DNA of 64,000 nt from Geobacter sp. AOG1 (GTDB taxonomy: Bacteria > Desulfobacterota > Desulfuromonadia > Geobacterales > Geobacteraceae), in the NCBI RefSeq assembly GCF_019972315.1, contig NZ_BLIZ01000001.1, positions 1,686,513-1,750,512 on the forward strand. The letters are read 5' to 3'. The notes below the pieces were generated by a model. That model was not told the origin of the DNA. It did not search any database and saw nothing but the letters and a program-made list of their open reading frames with translations. Positions 34,522 through 43,188 of the stretch are shown piece after piece (the stretch's first letter is position 1; each line of letters opens with the position of its first letter). The position numbers were made by a program, and so were the translations under genes.

Positions 34522-35676
34522 TTGACCGGTATCGACATTCCGAAAATTCTCCAACTCGCTCCGTCCCCCGCCTACGTGGTGGACCTGGGGCGGTTGCGCC
34601 ATAACCTGGCCATACTGGACCAAGTGCAGCGGCGGAGCGGGGCGAAGATCCTCATGGCGCTGAAGGCGTTCGCCATGTGGTCGGTCTTTCCCCTCATCCG
34701 GGAGACGCTGCACGGCGTCTGCGCCAGTTCGCCGTGGGAGGCACGGCTCGGGCGGGAGGAGTTCGGACGGGAGGTCCATTCGTTCGCCGCCGCCTTCAAG
34801 GAGAGCGATGTCGTCGAGCTGTTGCAGGTGTCCAACCACCTGGTCTTCAACTCATTCAACCAGCTGGAGCGGTTTCGCCCCCTGTGGGAGAAGGAGGCGG
34901 GGCGGGTCTCCGTCGGCCTGCGGGTGAACCCGGAGCACTCCGAGGGGCACACCCCTCTTTATGATCCCTGCGCCCCCACGTCGCGCCTCGGCATTCCGCT
35001 GCGGGAGTTCGAGGGGCGGTCCCTGGGCGGCGTCGAAGGACTGCATTTCCATACCCTCTGCGAACAGCTGTTCGAGCCGCTGGAGCGGACCGCCCAGGTC
35101 TTCGAGGAGAAGTTCGGCCGGTTCCTGCACGGCATGAAGTGGTTGAACCTCGGGGGGGGCCACCACATCACCCGCGAGGGGTACGACATCGACGCCCTGG
35201 TGGAGCTCATCGCCTACTTCAAGGGGAAGTACAACGTGGAGGTCTACCTGGAGCCGGGGGAGGCGATCGCCATCGGCACCGGCATCCTCGTCGGCGAAGT
35301 GCTGGACGTGGTGCACAACGAGATGGACATCGCCATTCTCGACGTCTCGGCCACCTGCCATATGCCCGACGTGCTGGAGATGCCCTACCGTCCCGGCATC
35401 ACGGGTGGCTTCGATCCGGGGGTGAAAGCGCACACCTACCGACTGGGGGGGCCGTCCTGCCTGGCGGGTGACGTCATCGGCGACTGGTCCTTCGAACGGC
35501 CCCTCACGGCGGGTGACCGGCTCGCCTTTGAGGACATGTCCCACTACACCATGGTGAAGACCACCACCTTCAACGGCATCCAGCATCCGGCCATCTGTAC
35601 CTATGAGCCGGAGACCGGGGAGTTGAAGGTAGTTCGAACGTTTTGCTACGAGGATTTCCGGAACAAGTTGTCGTAA
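34522..35676 (+). CDS. nspC: Carboxynorspermidine/carboxyspermidine decarboxylase
   Basis: PLP enzyme of the alanine racemase/ornithine decarboxylase fold that decarboxylates carboxyspermidine or carboxynorspermidine to the triamine. The 384 residues have the PLP-lysine in LMALKAFAMWSVF (about 42-54), HFHTLCEQ near 175 and NLGGGHHIT near 210, LEPGEAIAIGTG near 244-255, and the second-subunit cysteine region DVSATCHMPDVLEMPYRP (about 274-291). The likely start is a TTG at 34522 since no ATG fits in frame nearby; an AGG site is 9 bases upstream. The 130-base gap after E4 holds only repeat-like sequence. Confidence 0.9.
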   Translation: MTGIDIPKILQLAPSPAYVVDLGRLRHNLAILDQVQRRSGAKILMALKAFAMWSVFPLIRETLHGVCASSPWEARLGREEFGREVHSFAAAFKESDVVELLQVSNHLVFNSFNQLERFRPLWEKEAGRVSVGLRVNPEHSEGHTPLYDPCAPTSRLGIPLREFEGRSLGGVEGLHFHTLCEQLFEPLERTAQVFEEKFGRFLHGMKWLNLGGGHHITREGYDIDALVELIAYFKGKYNVEVYLEPGEAIAIGTGILVGEVLDVVHNEMDIAILDVSATCHMPDVLEMPYRPGITGGFDPGVKAHTYRLGGPSCLAGDVIGDWSFERPLTAGDRLAFEDMSHYTMVKTTTFNGIQHPAICTYEPETGELKVVRTFCYEDFRNKLS

Positions 35677-35719
35677 TTGGTTTGATTTTAAATTTTCCTG
35701 GCATCGCCCGAGGTAAACT

Positions 35720-37633
35720 ATGGTATCCGAACGCTGGTCGATAAACGATTCCTCTAAAATCTACAACATGGACAACTGGGGGGCAGATCTCTTCTCCATC
35801 AACAAGAAGGGGAATGTCTGTGTCCATCCCTCGTCCAACTCCAAGAATTCCATCGACCTCCGGGTGCTGGTGGACGACCTGATCAAGCGGAAGATCAAGC
35901 CCCCCATCCTGCTCCGTTTCATGGACATCCTCCAGGGGCGGATCGCCAGCATCAACCGGGTCTTCAGGAACGCCATCGCCGAGAACGACTACCCGGCCAA
36001 GTACCAGACCTTCTACCCGATCAAGGTGAACCAGCAGCGCCAGGTTGTCGAGGCGATTGCCAGCTACGGCAAGCGCTACAACCTCGGGCTGGAGGTCGGT
36101 TCCAAGCCTGAACTGGTGGCGGGGATATCCATCTCCAGCGGCAATAACCTCCCCATCATCTGCAACGGCTACAAGGACACCGAGTACATCGAGACGGTCC
36201 TCTACGCCACCAAGATCGGCTACGACATCACCCTGGTGATCGAGAAACTGTTCGAGCTGGAAAAGATCATCGAGCTGTCCAAGAAGACCGGCATCCAGCC
36301 CAAGCTCGGCATTCGGGTCAAGCTCTCCTCCAAGGGGACCGGCAAGTGGGCGACCTCCGGCGGCGAGGATGCCAAATTCGGCCTCCGGATGGCGGAGATC
36401 ATCGCCGCCATCGGCCTTCTGGAGGAGAACGGGCTCATCGACCAAGTGAAGCTCCTCCATTTTCACATCGGGAGCCAGATCACCAAGATCGACAAGATCA
36501 AGACCGCCCTCATCGAGGGGGCACGCATCTATGCCGAGCTGCGGAAGATGGGACTCGGCATCGAGTACGTGGACATCGGCGGCGGCCTGGGGGTGGATTA
36601 CGACGGCTCCAAGTCCAGCTACTTTTCCAGCGTCAACTATTCCATCGACGAGTACGCCAACGACGTCATCTACCAGATCAAGAACATCTGCGACGATGCG
36701 GGGGTGGAGTGCCCCAACATCATCTCCGAGTCGGGGCGGGCCACGGTCGCCCACTATTCGGTGCTGGTGACCAACGTGCTCAACACCAACACCCAGCGCC
36801 TCACCCCCGACTTCGAGGAGGACCTGGAAAAAGCGGAAAAGCTGGCCCCGACCGTCAAGAAGCTGGTGGACATCCACAAGAGCATCGACCGCTACAGCCT
36901 GCGGGAGGACTACCACGACACCCAGCAACTGATCCAGGAGGCGGTGAGCCTGTTCAACCTGGGGTACCTGACCTTGCAGGAGCGGGCCATCGCCGAGTGG
37001 CTCTACGGCAAGATCATCAGGAAGATCAACGGCATCGTGGAGAAGATCAAGCCGATCCCCGAGGAGTTGCAGAACTTCCAGCTGGCCCTGCGCCAGACCT
37101 ACTTCGCCAACTTCTCCCTGTTCCAGTCGGTCCCCGACTCCTGGGCCATCGACCAGCTCTTCCCCATCGTCCCGCTGCAACGGCTCAACCAGAAGCCGGA
37201 CGTCATCGCCTCCATCGCCGACATCACCTGCGATTCGGACGGGGAGATCACCAGTTTCGTGGGGGAGAACGGCCGGACCAAGTTCCTGCCGCTCCACAAG
37301 ATCCGCAAGGAGGAGGAATACTACATCGGCTTCTTCCTGATCGGCGCCTACCAGGAGATCCTGGGGGACCTGCACAACCTGTTCGGCGACACCAACGCCG
37401 TCCATATCACCTTCAGCAAGAAGTCCGGCTACATGATCGACACGGTCATCAACGGCGATGCCTGCTGGGAGAGCCTCAAGTATGTCCAGTACAAGGGGCC
37501 GGAGATTCTCAAGCGGGTCCGGGAACACCTGGAGAAGGGGGTTGCCCAGCGCAAGGTCTCCATCGAGGAGAGCAGCCACTTCATCGAACTGCTGGACCGG
37601 ACGCTGCTGGGGTACACCTACCTGGGGGAATGA
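35720..37633 (+). CDS. speA: Biosynthetic arginine decarboxylase
   Basis: PLP enzyme making agmatine from arginine, the first step toward putrescine. The 637 residues match SpeA length. Motifs include FYPIKVNQQRQVVEAIASYG (PLP lysine, about 95-114), NLGLEVGSKPEL, HFHIGSQITKI near 250-260, DIGGGLGVDYDGSKS near 284-298, and SESGRATVAH near 335. Starts 43 bases after the decarboxylase stop with CGAGGT as ribosome site, so co-transcription is likely. Agmatine-to-putrescine enzymes are not in the window. A terminator follows. Confidence 0.96.
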   Translation: MVSERWSINDSSKIYNMDNWGADLFSINKKGNVCVHPSSNSKNSIDLRVLVDDLIKRKIKPPILLRFMDILQGRIASINRVFRNAIAENDYPAKYQTFYPIKVNQQRQVVEAIASYGKRYNLGLEVGSKPELVAGISISSGNNLPIICNGYKDTEYIETVLYATKIGYDITLVIEKLFELEKIIELSKKTGIQPKLGIRVKLSSKGTGKWATSGGEDAKFGLRMAEIIAAIGLLEENGLIDQVKLLHFHIGSQITKIDKIKTALIEGARIYAELRKMGLGIEYVDIGGGLGVDYDGSKSSYFSSVNYSIDEYANDVIYQIKNICDDAGVECPNIISESGRATVAHYSVLVTNVLNTNTQRLTPDFEEDLEKAEKLAPTVKKLVDIHKSIDRYSLREDYHDTQQLIQEAVSLFNLGYLTLQERAIAEWLYGKIIRKINGIVEKIKPIPEELQNFQLALRQTYFANFSLFQSVPDSWAIDQLFPIVPLQRLNQKPDVIASIADITCDSDGEITSFVGENGRTKFLPLHKIRKEEEYYIGFFLIGAYQEILGDLHNLFGDTNAVHITFSKKSGYMIDTVINGDACWESLKYVQYKGPEILKRVREHLEKGVAQRKVSIEESSHFIELLDRTLLGYTYLGE

Positions 37634-37654
37634 CCTCACCGCACAAAAGCTGGC

Positions 37655-37689
37655 AAAGCCCGTAGATTCCATATCTGCGGGCTTTTTTT
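37655..37689 (+). terminator. Rho-independent terminator after speA
   Basis: AAAGCCCGTAGAT / ATCTGCGGGCTTT stem (one G-T pair), loop TCCAT, T tract. Confidence 0.92.
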
Positions 37690-37875
37690 ATGGGCAGGGC
37701 TGCCGTGGCGCTGACGTGGTTTGGCTCACGCCTCTCTCCTATTTGCTCCAAGGGCACTTCTCCCCCACGGGTTCAGGATAAAATTGACGTATTCTGTCAC
37801 ACTCCTCCCCTACGCTGACCACCACGGCATGTCTCGCGGTTGTTTGAACCGCAGGCCCCGGTGGAGGAGGAAAAG

Positions 37876-39156
37876 ATGGAGCTGGAAAAGCGGCTGGTGA
37901 TCCTGGCGGAAAGTGCGAAGTACGACGTGTCGTGCGCCTCGAGCGGGAGCAAGAGGTACAACCGGGACGGCATCGGCAACGCCGCCTCCTGCGGCATCTG
38001 CCACAGCTGGACCTCCGACGGCCGCTGCGTTTCCCTCCTAAAGGTCCTTCTCACCAACGCCTGCATCTACGACTGCGCCTACTGCGTCAACCGCCGGAGC
38101 AACGACGTCCCCCGCGCCTCCCTCACTCCGGAGGAGGTGGCGGAACTGACCATCGGCTTCTACCGGCGCAATTACATCGAAGGGCTGTTCCTCAGCACGG
38201 GGGTGGTGCACGGCCCGGACCAGACCATGGAGCTCCTCATCCGGGCCGCGCGGCTCCTCCGCGAAACCCATCGCTTCAACGGCTACATCCATCTGAAGCT
38301 CGTCCCCGGCGCCGACCCGCTGCTGGTCGAGCAGGCGGGGCGCTTTGCCGACCGGGTGAGCGTCAATATCGAGCTTCCGACCCGGGAGAGCCTGAAGCTC
38401 CTGGCCCCGGACAAGAGCCGGGAAGCTATTATTGGACCGATGCGGACGGCGAGCGGTCTCATCACCCGGAGCCGGGAGGAGCGGAAGGTATCGCGCAAGG
38501 CGCCCTTGTTCGCGCCCGCGGGGCAGAGCACCCAGCTGATCGTCGGGGCGACCCCGGAGAGCGACCTGCAGATCATCCGCCTGGCGGAGGGATTCTACAA
38601 CCGGCTCGGGATGAAGCGGGTCTACTACTCGGCTTTTATCCCGGTGGCGGGAGGAAACCGGTTGCCCGCACTTCCGGTCCCGCCGCTGGTGCGGGAGCAC
38701 CGTCTCTACCAGGCTGACTGGCTGCTGCGCTACTATGGTTTCGCCGCCCACGAGGTCTTGGATGACGGCCGTCCCGACCTGGACCTGGCGGTGGACCCCA
38801 AGTGCGGCTGGGCGCTTCGCCATCTTGACCTCTTCCCGGTGGAGGTGAACCGGGCCGACTACGAAGTGCTCCTCCGGGTGCCGGGGATCGGCGTCCGCTC
38901 GGCTAAGCGGATCGTCCGCGCCCGCCGCCAGCAGCGCCTCTCCTTCGACGACCTGGCGAAGCTGGGGGTGGTGCTGAAGCGGGCCCGTTACTTCCTCACC
39001 GCCCGGGGGAAGCGGCTGGATGATCTGGACATGAACGAGGCGGTGCTCAGGTCGCGGCTGATGGCGCCGGCGACGACCAAAAAGGCGAGACAGCTCTCCC
39101 TGTTCGACGGTGCGGGGGGAGATGAGCTGGCGTCAGTGCTGACGGGGGAGTTGTGA
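37876..39156 (+). CDS. Radical SAM protein, putative DNA modification/repair family
   Basis: A 426-residue radical SAM enzyme with the cluster motif CIYDCAYC near 55-62 preceded by an extra cysteine region (CASSG, CGICHSW). It has a C-terminal helix-hairpin-helix (LRVPGIGVRSAKRIVRA, about 335-351) of the DNA-binding kind and a trailing LSLFDGAGG. This matches the family I know as TIGR03916, regularly paired with the next gene's family and annotated as putative DNA modification/repair; the reaction is not known to me. ATG 37876 follows GGAGGAAAAG. Confidence 0.85.
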   Translation: MELEKRLVILAESAKYDVSCASSGSKRYNRDGIGNAASCGICHSWTSDGRCVSLLKVLLTNACIYDCAYCVNRRSNDVPRASLTPEEVAELTIGFYRRNYIEGLFLSTGVVHGPDQTMELLIRAARLLRETHRFNGYIHLKLVPGADPLLVEQAGRFADRVSVNIELPTRESLKLLAPDKSREAIIGPMRTASGLITRSREERKVSRKAPLFAPAGQSTQLIVGATPESDLQIIRLAEGFYNRLGMKRVYYSAFIPVAGGNRLPALPVPPLVREHRLYQADWLLRYYGFAAHEVLDDGRPDLDLAVDPKCGWALRHLDLFPVEVNRADYEVLLRVPGIGVRSAKRIVRARRQQRLSFDDLAKLGVVLKRARYFLTARGKRLDDLDMNEAVLRSRLMAPATTKKARQLSLFDGAGGDELASVLTGEL

Positions 39157-39160
39157 GGCA

Positions 39161-39190
39161 GTTTTGAGTTCTAAGTTTTGAGTTTTGAGT
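39161..39190 (+). repeat. GTTTTGA heptamer tract
   Basis: GTTTTGA, GTTCTAA, GTTTTGA, GTTTTGA, GTT in tandem directly after the radical SAM stop codon. Same period of seven as the GTGAAAA tracts. Confidence 0.85.
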
Positions 39191-39212
39191 TAACGACGAA
39201 AAGGCGTTGCCT

Positions 39213-39953
39213 ATGACCTGCTATCTCTATGACGGGACGTTTGAAGGGGTGTTGACCGTCCTGGCCCTGGTGCGGGAGGCGGGAGAGGAGCCGAACTCCA
39301 TCGGCACGACTGCCCCGGCCCAGGCGGGGCTCTTCGCTGCCATCGTCCGTGTTGAGACCAACGAAGAAGTTGCGGAACGGCTGCTGGACGAGATCGGCCG
39401 GCGATTGTCGCCGGCAACGGCCGCCCACCTCTACCATGCCTTTCTCAGCGAAACGGAAGGGGTGGAGATGCACCTCCACCGTTACCTCCGGCTGGGGTGG
39501 CGGGAGGGGCGGCGGCTCGACTCCCTCCTCAGCCACGAGTCGGTCCTGCCGGTGCACCAGCTGGCCCGTCGCGTACGACACGAGGCGCACCGGATGAAAG
39601 GGTTCGTCCGGTTCCGGAAGGTGCGGGAGGGGTTCTACTATGCCGCCCTGGAGCCGGACCACCGGGTCCTCTCCCTCATGGCCCCCCATTTTGCCGACCG
39701 TTTCTTCGACCAGCACTGGGTCATTCACGACGTCCGGAGGAACCTGGCGATCGTCCATGCCGCGCGACGGGAGGGGTGGGAGGAGGTGTCCCTGGAGCTG
39801 ACCGGAGCGCCGGTCATGAGCGAGCGGGAGGAGTGGTTCCAGTCCCTCTGGCGGCGCTACTTCGACCGGCTCGCCATCGCCGCGCGGCACAACCCCCGCC
39901 TGCAGCAGAGCAAGGTCCCCCTCAAGTACCGCCGGCACCTGGTGGAGTTCTAG
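39213..39953 (+). CDS. DUF4130/TIGR03915-type DNA metabolism protein
   Basis: A 246-residue protein beginning TCYLYDGTFEGVLTVLALV, with HQLARRVRHEAHRMKGFVRF near 115-134, ADRFFDQHWVIHDVRR near 165-180 and ARHNPRLQQSKVPLKYRRHL near the C-terminus, all landmarks of the family that accompanies the radical SAM protein upstream. Members are often fused to a uracil-DNA-glycosylase-like (UdgX) domain; here that domain is absent. The pair probably acts together on DNA, but the chemistry is unknown. The two genes are 56 bases apart with a heptamer tract between. Confidence 0.82.
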   Translation: MTCYLYDGTFEGVLTVLALVREAGEEPNSIGTTAPAQAGLFAAIVRVETNEEVAERLLDEIGRRLSPATAAHLYHAFLSETEGVEMHLHRYLRLGWREGRRLDSLLSHESVLPVHQLARRVRHEAHRMKGFVRFRKVREGFYYAALEPDHRVLSLMAPHFADRFFDQHWVIHDVRRNLAIVHAARREGWEEVSLELTGAPVMSEREEWFQSLWRRYFDRLAIAARHNPRLQQSKVPLKYRRHLVEF

Positions 39954-40084
39954 TTCTTACAATGTCCTCTCCACGGCGCGAAGGTACACCTCGCTTCGCC
40001 GCTTCCCTCCACGTGAATTCTGGTTTCTCAATTCTTTGAAGATTGTAATTTACAGACAATCGAGGAATGCGTATAGTCGGGTAA

Positions 40085-40285
40085 GTGACCGGCGCGTGCG
40101 GCCCATGGCGCGTCGATGGCGATTATAGAGGGGAAATTCATGTCGCCTACGGTGAGACGGAGTTGCGGCAACAACTGCGCGCCATGCGGGCAAGGTGGGA
40201 TGCCGAGAGGAAACTCTGGTACGTGCGGTACGGCCTGATCCGCGGAACACCGCTGGTCGAACGACTGGCTGAACGGTATGCCTGA
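40085..40285 (+). CDS. Small conserved-type protein of unknown function
   Basis: A 66-residue frame from GTG; an in-frame stop lies just before it. The second half, RAMRARWDAERKLWYVRYG, resembles the G-x-R-W-x-P-x-x-K-x-W-x-x-RY motif of a widespread small protein family often found near mobile DNA. Function unknown. The 39954-40370 interval otherwise holds no gene; it is more AT-rich after 40290 and leads into the cassette-like region. Confidence 0.5.
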   Translation: MTGACGPWRVDGDYRGEIHVAYGETELRQQLRAMRARWDAERKLWYVRYGLIRGTPLVERLAERYA

Positions 40286-40370
40286 CGAAATTTGCTATAT
40301 AGGTAACCTGAGACATTACTTATATCGGGAACAAATGGAAACCGGTCAATAACGAGTTGACAAGAAAAAG

Positions 40371-40886
40371 GTGAATAAAATCGAACCTACAAAAATTCTC
40401 CACGGAGACCGTTTCGTCACGATGGAAGACATAAAGACCCACGTAGCAGTTAGTTGGGCAGCGCCTTACACAGGTGGTTATGACTGTGTTATTCCGAAAG
40501 GAATCGTATTAGTTGCTATACGTGATCAGCGAGATGGGTCGCTTGCTTTCAGCTGCATTCCGGTGAATTATCAGGAGCTTGAGAAGGTGTTTGTGCCGGC
40601 GTCAGATCGATTTGAATTAAAATACGCTGGTTACCACTTCGCCTTCACAAATACTGATGTCGGCGTACGTTTACAGTTGGTCTCACGATCGAGTGCAAAC
40701 GAGAGAAGGAGATACGAGGCAAGAGAAAAAGTATCTGATCTTTTCAGAGACAACATATTTCTTCAGTCATTTAAGATCATCTTTATCTACGCATTCATCA
40801 TATTAACCTTACCAATAAAGCCTTTTGTAGACATGATTAGGAAAAGGAGACTGACTGCCAAGAAGAAAGCCGAGGAAAGCGAATAG
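40371..40886 (+). CDS. Hypothetical protein with C-terminal membrane segment (cassette-like gene 1)
   Basis: A 171-residue protein. The soluble part (about 1-125) has ILHGDRFVTMEDIKTHVAVS and PKGIVLVAIRDQRDG; a hydrophobic helix lies at about 128-150 (SFKIIFIYAFIILTLPIKPF), followed by a basic tail. No family recognised. GTG at 40371 is used; the ATG at 40422 is an alternative. AT-rich relative to neighbours and followed by an attC-like site, which suggests an integron cassette origin. Confidence 0.6.
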   Translation: MNKIEPTKILHGDRFVTMEDIKTHVAVSWAAPYTGGYDCVIPKGIVLVAIRDQRDGSLAFSCIPVNYQELEKVFVPASDRFELKYAGYHFAFTNTDVGVRLQLVSRSSANERRRYEAREKVSDLFRDNIFLQSFKIIFIYAFIILTLPIKPFVDMIRKRRLTAKKKAEESE

Positions 40887-40894
40887 AAGTCCGA

Positions 40895-40955
40895 TTGCCA
40901 ACACTCGGGTGCTGCCGTTTTCGCTTCGCTACACAGCAGACCCTCAAGCCGTTGA
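40895..40955 (+). other. attC-like site a
   Basis: GCCAAC (40895-40900) and GTTGAAC (40949-40955) at the ends; inside, GGGTGCTG pairs with CAGCA(GA)CCC, leaving two extrahelical bases, around a TTCGCTTCGCT loop. The 3' box fits GTTRRRY; the 5' box is only a partial match. Confidence 0.45.
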
Positions 40956-40992
40956 ACTAAATACATTTAAAGCATGTACTGTAGGAGCTGCT

Positions 40993-41886
40993 ATGAGAGT
41001 TATCTGGGCATTTATGATTTCATTATGCATTTATTGCAACATGCTCGTCTCGCCTGCGATTGCAGCCGACCCTGTTAGCGAAGGACTGGCGGAAAGAGTC
41101 CTTGCCGCCTCTCAGCTCATCGAGCATCTTAGTACCTACAAAGATGCATACCAAGCGGTCGCCAATACCAGTCTCGTCACAAAAAACGATGAGGGGGAGC
41201 AAAGCCGTATGCTCCTGGCACTAAAAGAAAGCTTCGACATTGGTGCCATTCGAGGAGTGCTGTTACAAACTCTCATTTCCCGATACGACCAGCTTACCTT
41301 GAAACGACTTGCGGAGTTCCTGGAGCGTCCGGTTGTTGCGGCCATGATGCGGGAAGAGCGACGAATTGAAGAACCGGGCGTACAGGGGGAAATGTGCCAG
41401 TATCTCACAGACATCAGGGATACTCCACCGCCGGCGAAGCGAATCGAACTCTTGAATGCAATTGAGGCAGCTCTTCACGGCGCAGAAACCGAAGCTGACA
41501 CCATAATTATGCTGTCCGAAAGCATGACGAAGTCTCTTGAGCCTTTTCTTGCAAAGGAAGTGCTGGCTCAGCGGCAGGACGCGGTGAGAAGGATGAAGGA
41601 GAACCGAGATGCGTTAGTCGCAGACAGTAGGCCAGAACTTATGCTGAATTACCATTTCATATATCGTTTAGCGGATGATGCACAACTTCGAGAATACATC
41701 GACCTGTTGCGGACTGAAATTGGAAGAACATACGTTGCATTTGCCTCCAGCACTGTTCCCCTTGCACTCGCCGAGTCAGAGCGCCGTGCTGCCGAAAAGA
41801 TCGCCGGGATTGTCAAACAGCGGGAAACGTCCAACAAATGCATAGACTCTGACGCGGCAAACTCTGCAGCGCAGGTCGCGCATTGA
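40993..41886 (+). CDS. Periplasmic protein of unknown function (cassette-like gene 2)
   Basis: A 297-residue protein with a signal peptide (hydrophobic core about 5-20, cleavage near AIA-ADP) and an all-helical remainder with YDQLTLKRLAEFLERPVVAA resembling the DUF2059-like helical folds, though I cannot assign it. ATG 40993 follows GGAG with 8-base spacing. Its last codons overlap attC-like site b, as is common in cassette genes. Confidence 0.65.
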   Translation: MRVIWAFMISLCIYCNMLVSPAIAADPVSEGLAERVLAASQLIEHLSTYKDAYQAVANTSLVTKNDEGEQSRMLLALKESFDIGAIRGVLLQTLISRYDQLTLKRLAEFLERPVVAAMMREERRIEEPGVQGEMCQYLTDIRDTPPPAKRIELLNAIEAALHGAETEADTIIMLSESMTKSLEPFLAKEVLAQRQDAVRRMKENRDALVADSRPELMLNYHFIYRLADDAQLREYIDLLRTEIGRTYVAFASSTVPLALAESERRAAEKIAGIVKQRETSNKCIDSDAANSAAQVAH

Positions 41887-41896
41887 GCCGTTAGGC
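41829..41896 (+). other. attC-like site b
   Basis: GTCCAAC (41829-41835; fits RYYYAAC) and GTTAGGC (41890-41896; fits GTTRRRY). AATGC (41837-41841) pairs with GCATT (41880-41884). Total 68 bases. It covers the 3' end of the upstream gene. Confidence 0.6.
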
Positions 41897-41908
41897 AAAG
41901 GGAACAAT

Positions 41909-42262
41909 ATGGAAGAACAACTGGTGACAATCGCTGTCTTTGGTGCACCTTATGAAGCAGAAATGGCGAAAGCAGATCTCGAAGCGTGCGGAATTCCAGC
42001 ATTTGTATTAGATCAATTTACCATAGGTGCTAACCCGTTATACTCGAATGCACTAGGTGGCATAAAGCTTCAGGTCCCTGCTTCATTTGCAGAAGAAGCG
42101 CACAAAATTATTACTGCACAAGTCCAGTTAGAAGGAGAACGTGATGATAAAGAACCAGTGAAAAATTGCAAAAAATCAGTCGCAAAGTCGTTTGTTTGGC
42201 TCTATCTGGCAATGGCAGCAGCTGGAACTGCTTTTGTTGTTTATCTCTTTGCGAAACTTTGA
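41909..42262 (+). CDS. DUF2007-like protein with C-terminal membrane anchor (cassette-like gene 3)
   Basis: A 117-residue protein. Residues 1-72 (LVTIAVFGAPYEAEMAKADL, LEACGIPAFVLD, NALGGIKLQVP) match the DUF2007 putative signal-transducing fold, which resembles the PII/ferredoxin-like fold; a hydrophobic helix lies at about 92-114. Starts 13 bases after attC-like site b. Function unknown. Confidence 0.7.
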   Translation: MEEQLVTIAVFGAPYEAEMAKADLEACGIPAFVLDQFTIGANPLYSNALGGIKLQVPASFAEEAHKIITAQVQLEGERDDKEPVKNCKKSVAKSFVWLYLAMAAAGTAFVVYLFAKL

Positions 42263-42266
42263 GAAT

Positions 42267-42372
42267 GCCCAACAGACCGTTAGTCAGTTTTCGTAGAACT
42301 TGCCTGAAATAGCCCAACTATCGGCATGGCTCCGCCCTAAGTGACTGGCGGGTCACCCTCAAGCCGTTAACA
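42267..42372 (+). other. attC-like site c
   Basis: Two GCCCAAC boxes (42267-42273 and 42312-42318, both fit RYYYAAC) precede GTTAACA at 42366-42372. CCGCC/GGCGG pair inside the shorter 61-base version. It is uncertain which 5' box is real, or whether two sites are merged. Confidence 0.4.
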
Positions 42373-42420
42373 GTGAAGAATCGGTTGATGCTGCACTTGG
42401 TGGATGAAAGGAGACGTAAC

Positions 42421-43002
42421 ATGCCCGAAGGCCAAGAGATCGAAACCGAAAACCTGCACGAAGCTATCAAGGAAGAACTTGAACGGGAAGGGGGATCGTT
42501 CCTCAAGCAAATTTCACTCACCACCGCGATCCTTGCGGTTCTCGCCGCTATCGCTTCGCTTCAGGCCGGAGCCACCGTCAACATGGCCCTGGTGCTGAAG
42601 ACGGAAGCGACACGACTGCAATCCGAAGCATCAGACCAATGGGCCTATTACCAGGCCAAGGGGGTCAAGGCAGCGGTCCAGGACGCAGCACGCACGGCCT
42701 GGTTGGCCATCGGCAAGGTGCCTCCCGCAGCCTATGAAGAAAAAATGCATCGCTACGAAGAAGAACAGAAAGAGATCCAGGACAAGGCACGGGAGAAGGA
42801 ACGAGAGCGGGACGAGAGGCTGAAAGAATCCGATCACCTTCTCCATAAGCATCATGGTTTCGCCAGTGCGGTCGCCCTCTTTCAGGTATCCATTGCTTTG
42901 GGCGCAGTGGCGGCACTTACGCGCTACAGACTGGTCTGGTTCGCTTCGCTGCTCACTGGCGGAGTGGGCATAATCCTCTTCGCCTTGCCAATGTTTCAAT
43001 GA
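42421..43002 (+). CDS. DUF4337-type membrane protein (cassette-like gene 4)
   Basis: A 193-residue protein. It has one hydrophobic helix near 33-55 (TTAILAVLAAIASLQAG), a long charged coiled coil (about 95-140, YEEKMHRYEEEQKEIQDKAR), and two C-terminal membrane helices (about 145-190). The arrangement matches DUF4337 proteins, function unknown. ATG 42421 follows AAGGAGA. GC content is higher than that of the three genes before it, so it may not share their origin. Confidence 0.7.
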   Translation: MPEGQEIETENLHEAIKEELEREGGSFLKQISLTTAILAVLAAIASLQAGATVNMALVLKTEATRLQSEASDQWAYYQAKGVKAAVQDAARTAWLAIGKVPPAAYEEKMHRYEEEQKEIQDKAREKERERDERLKESDHLLHKHHGFASAVALFQVSIALGAVAALTRYRLVWFASLLTGGVGIILFALPMFQ

Positions 43003-43074
43003 ACGGGCAACTTAGATATAATCGATAAAGCCGCGAGGTAACCAAGGACGTCGTCATTGAAGTTCGTCGGCCTG

Positions 43075-43162
43075 TGCTAACAAATAACGCCACTCAGCGG
43101 CAGACGGTCTTCGCTTCGCTCTGTCGCTGCGAACCCCGCCCCGCAGGTCACGCCAGTTATTA
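43075..43162 (+). other. attC-like site d
   Basis: TGCTAAC (43075-43081) and GTTATTA (43156-43162) at the ends; a hairpin CAGCGGCAGA (43095-43104) / TCTGTCGCTG (43120-43129) with one G-T pair surrounds a TTCGCTTCGC loop like that of site a. Box matches are partial. Confidence 0.4.
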
Positions 43163-43188
43163 CCACACCGTTTATCAAAGGAGGCATT

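Noticed and set aside
35570-37672. A 700-codon open frame on the minus strand opposite speA
   Set aside because: Antisense shadow of a highly biased GC-rich gene; no family resemblance, while SpeA motifs are complete on the plus strand.
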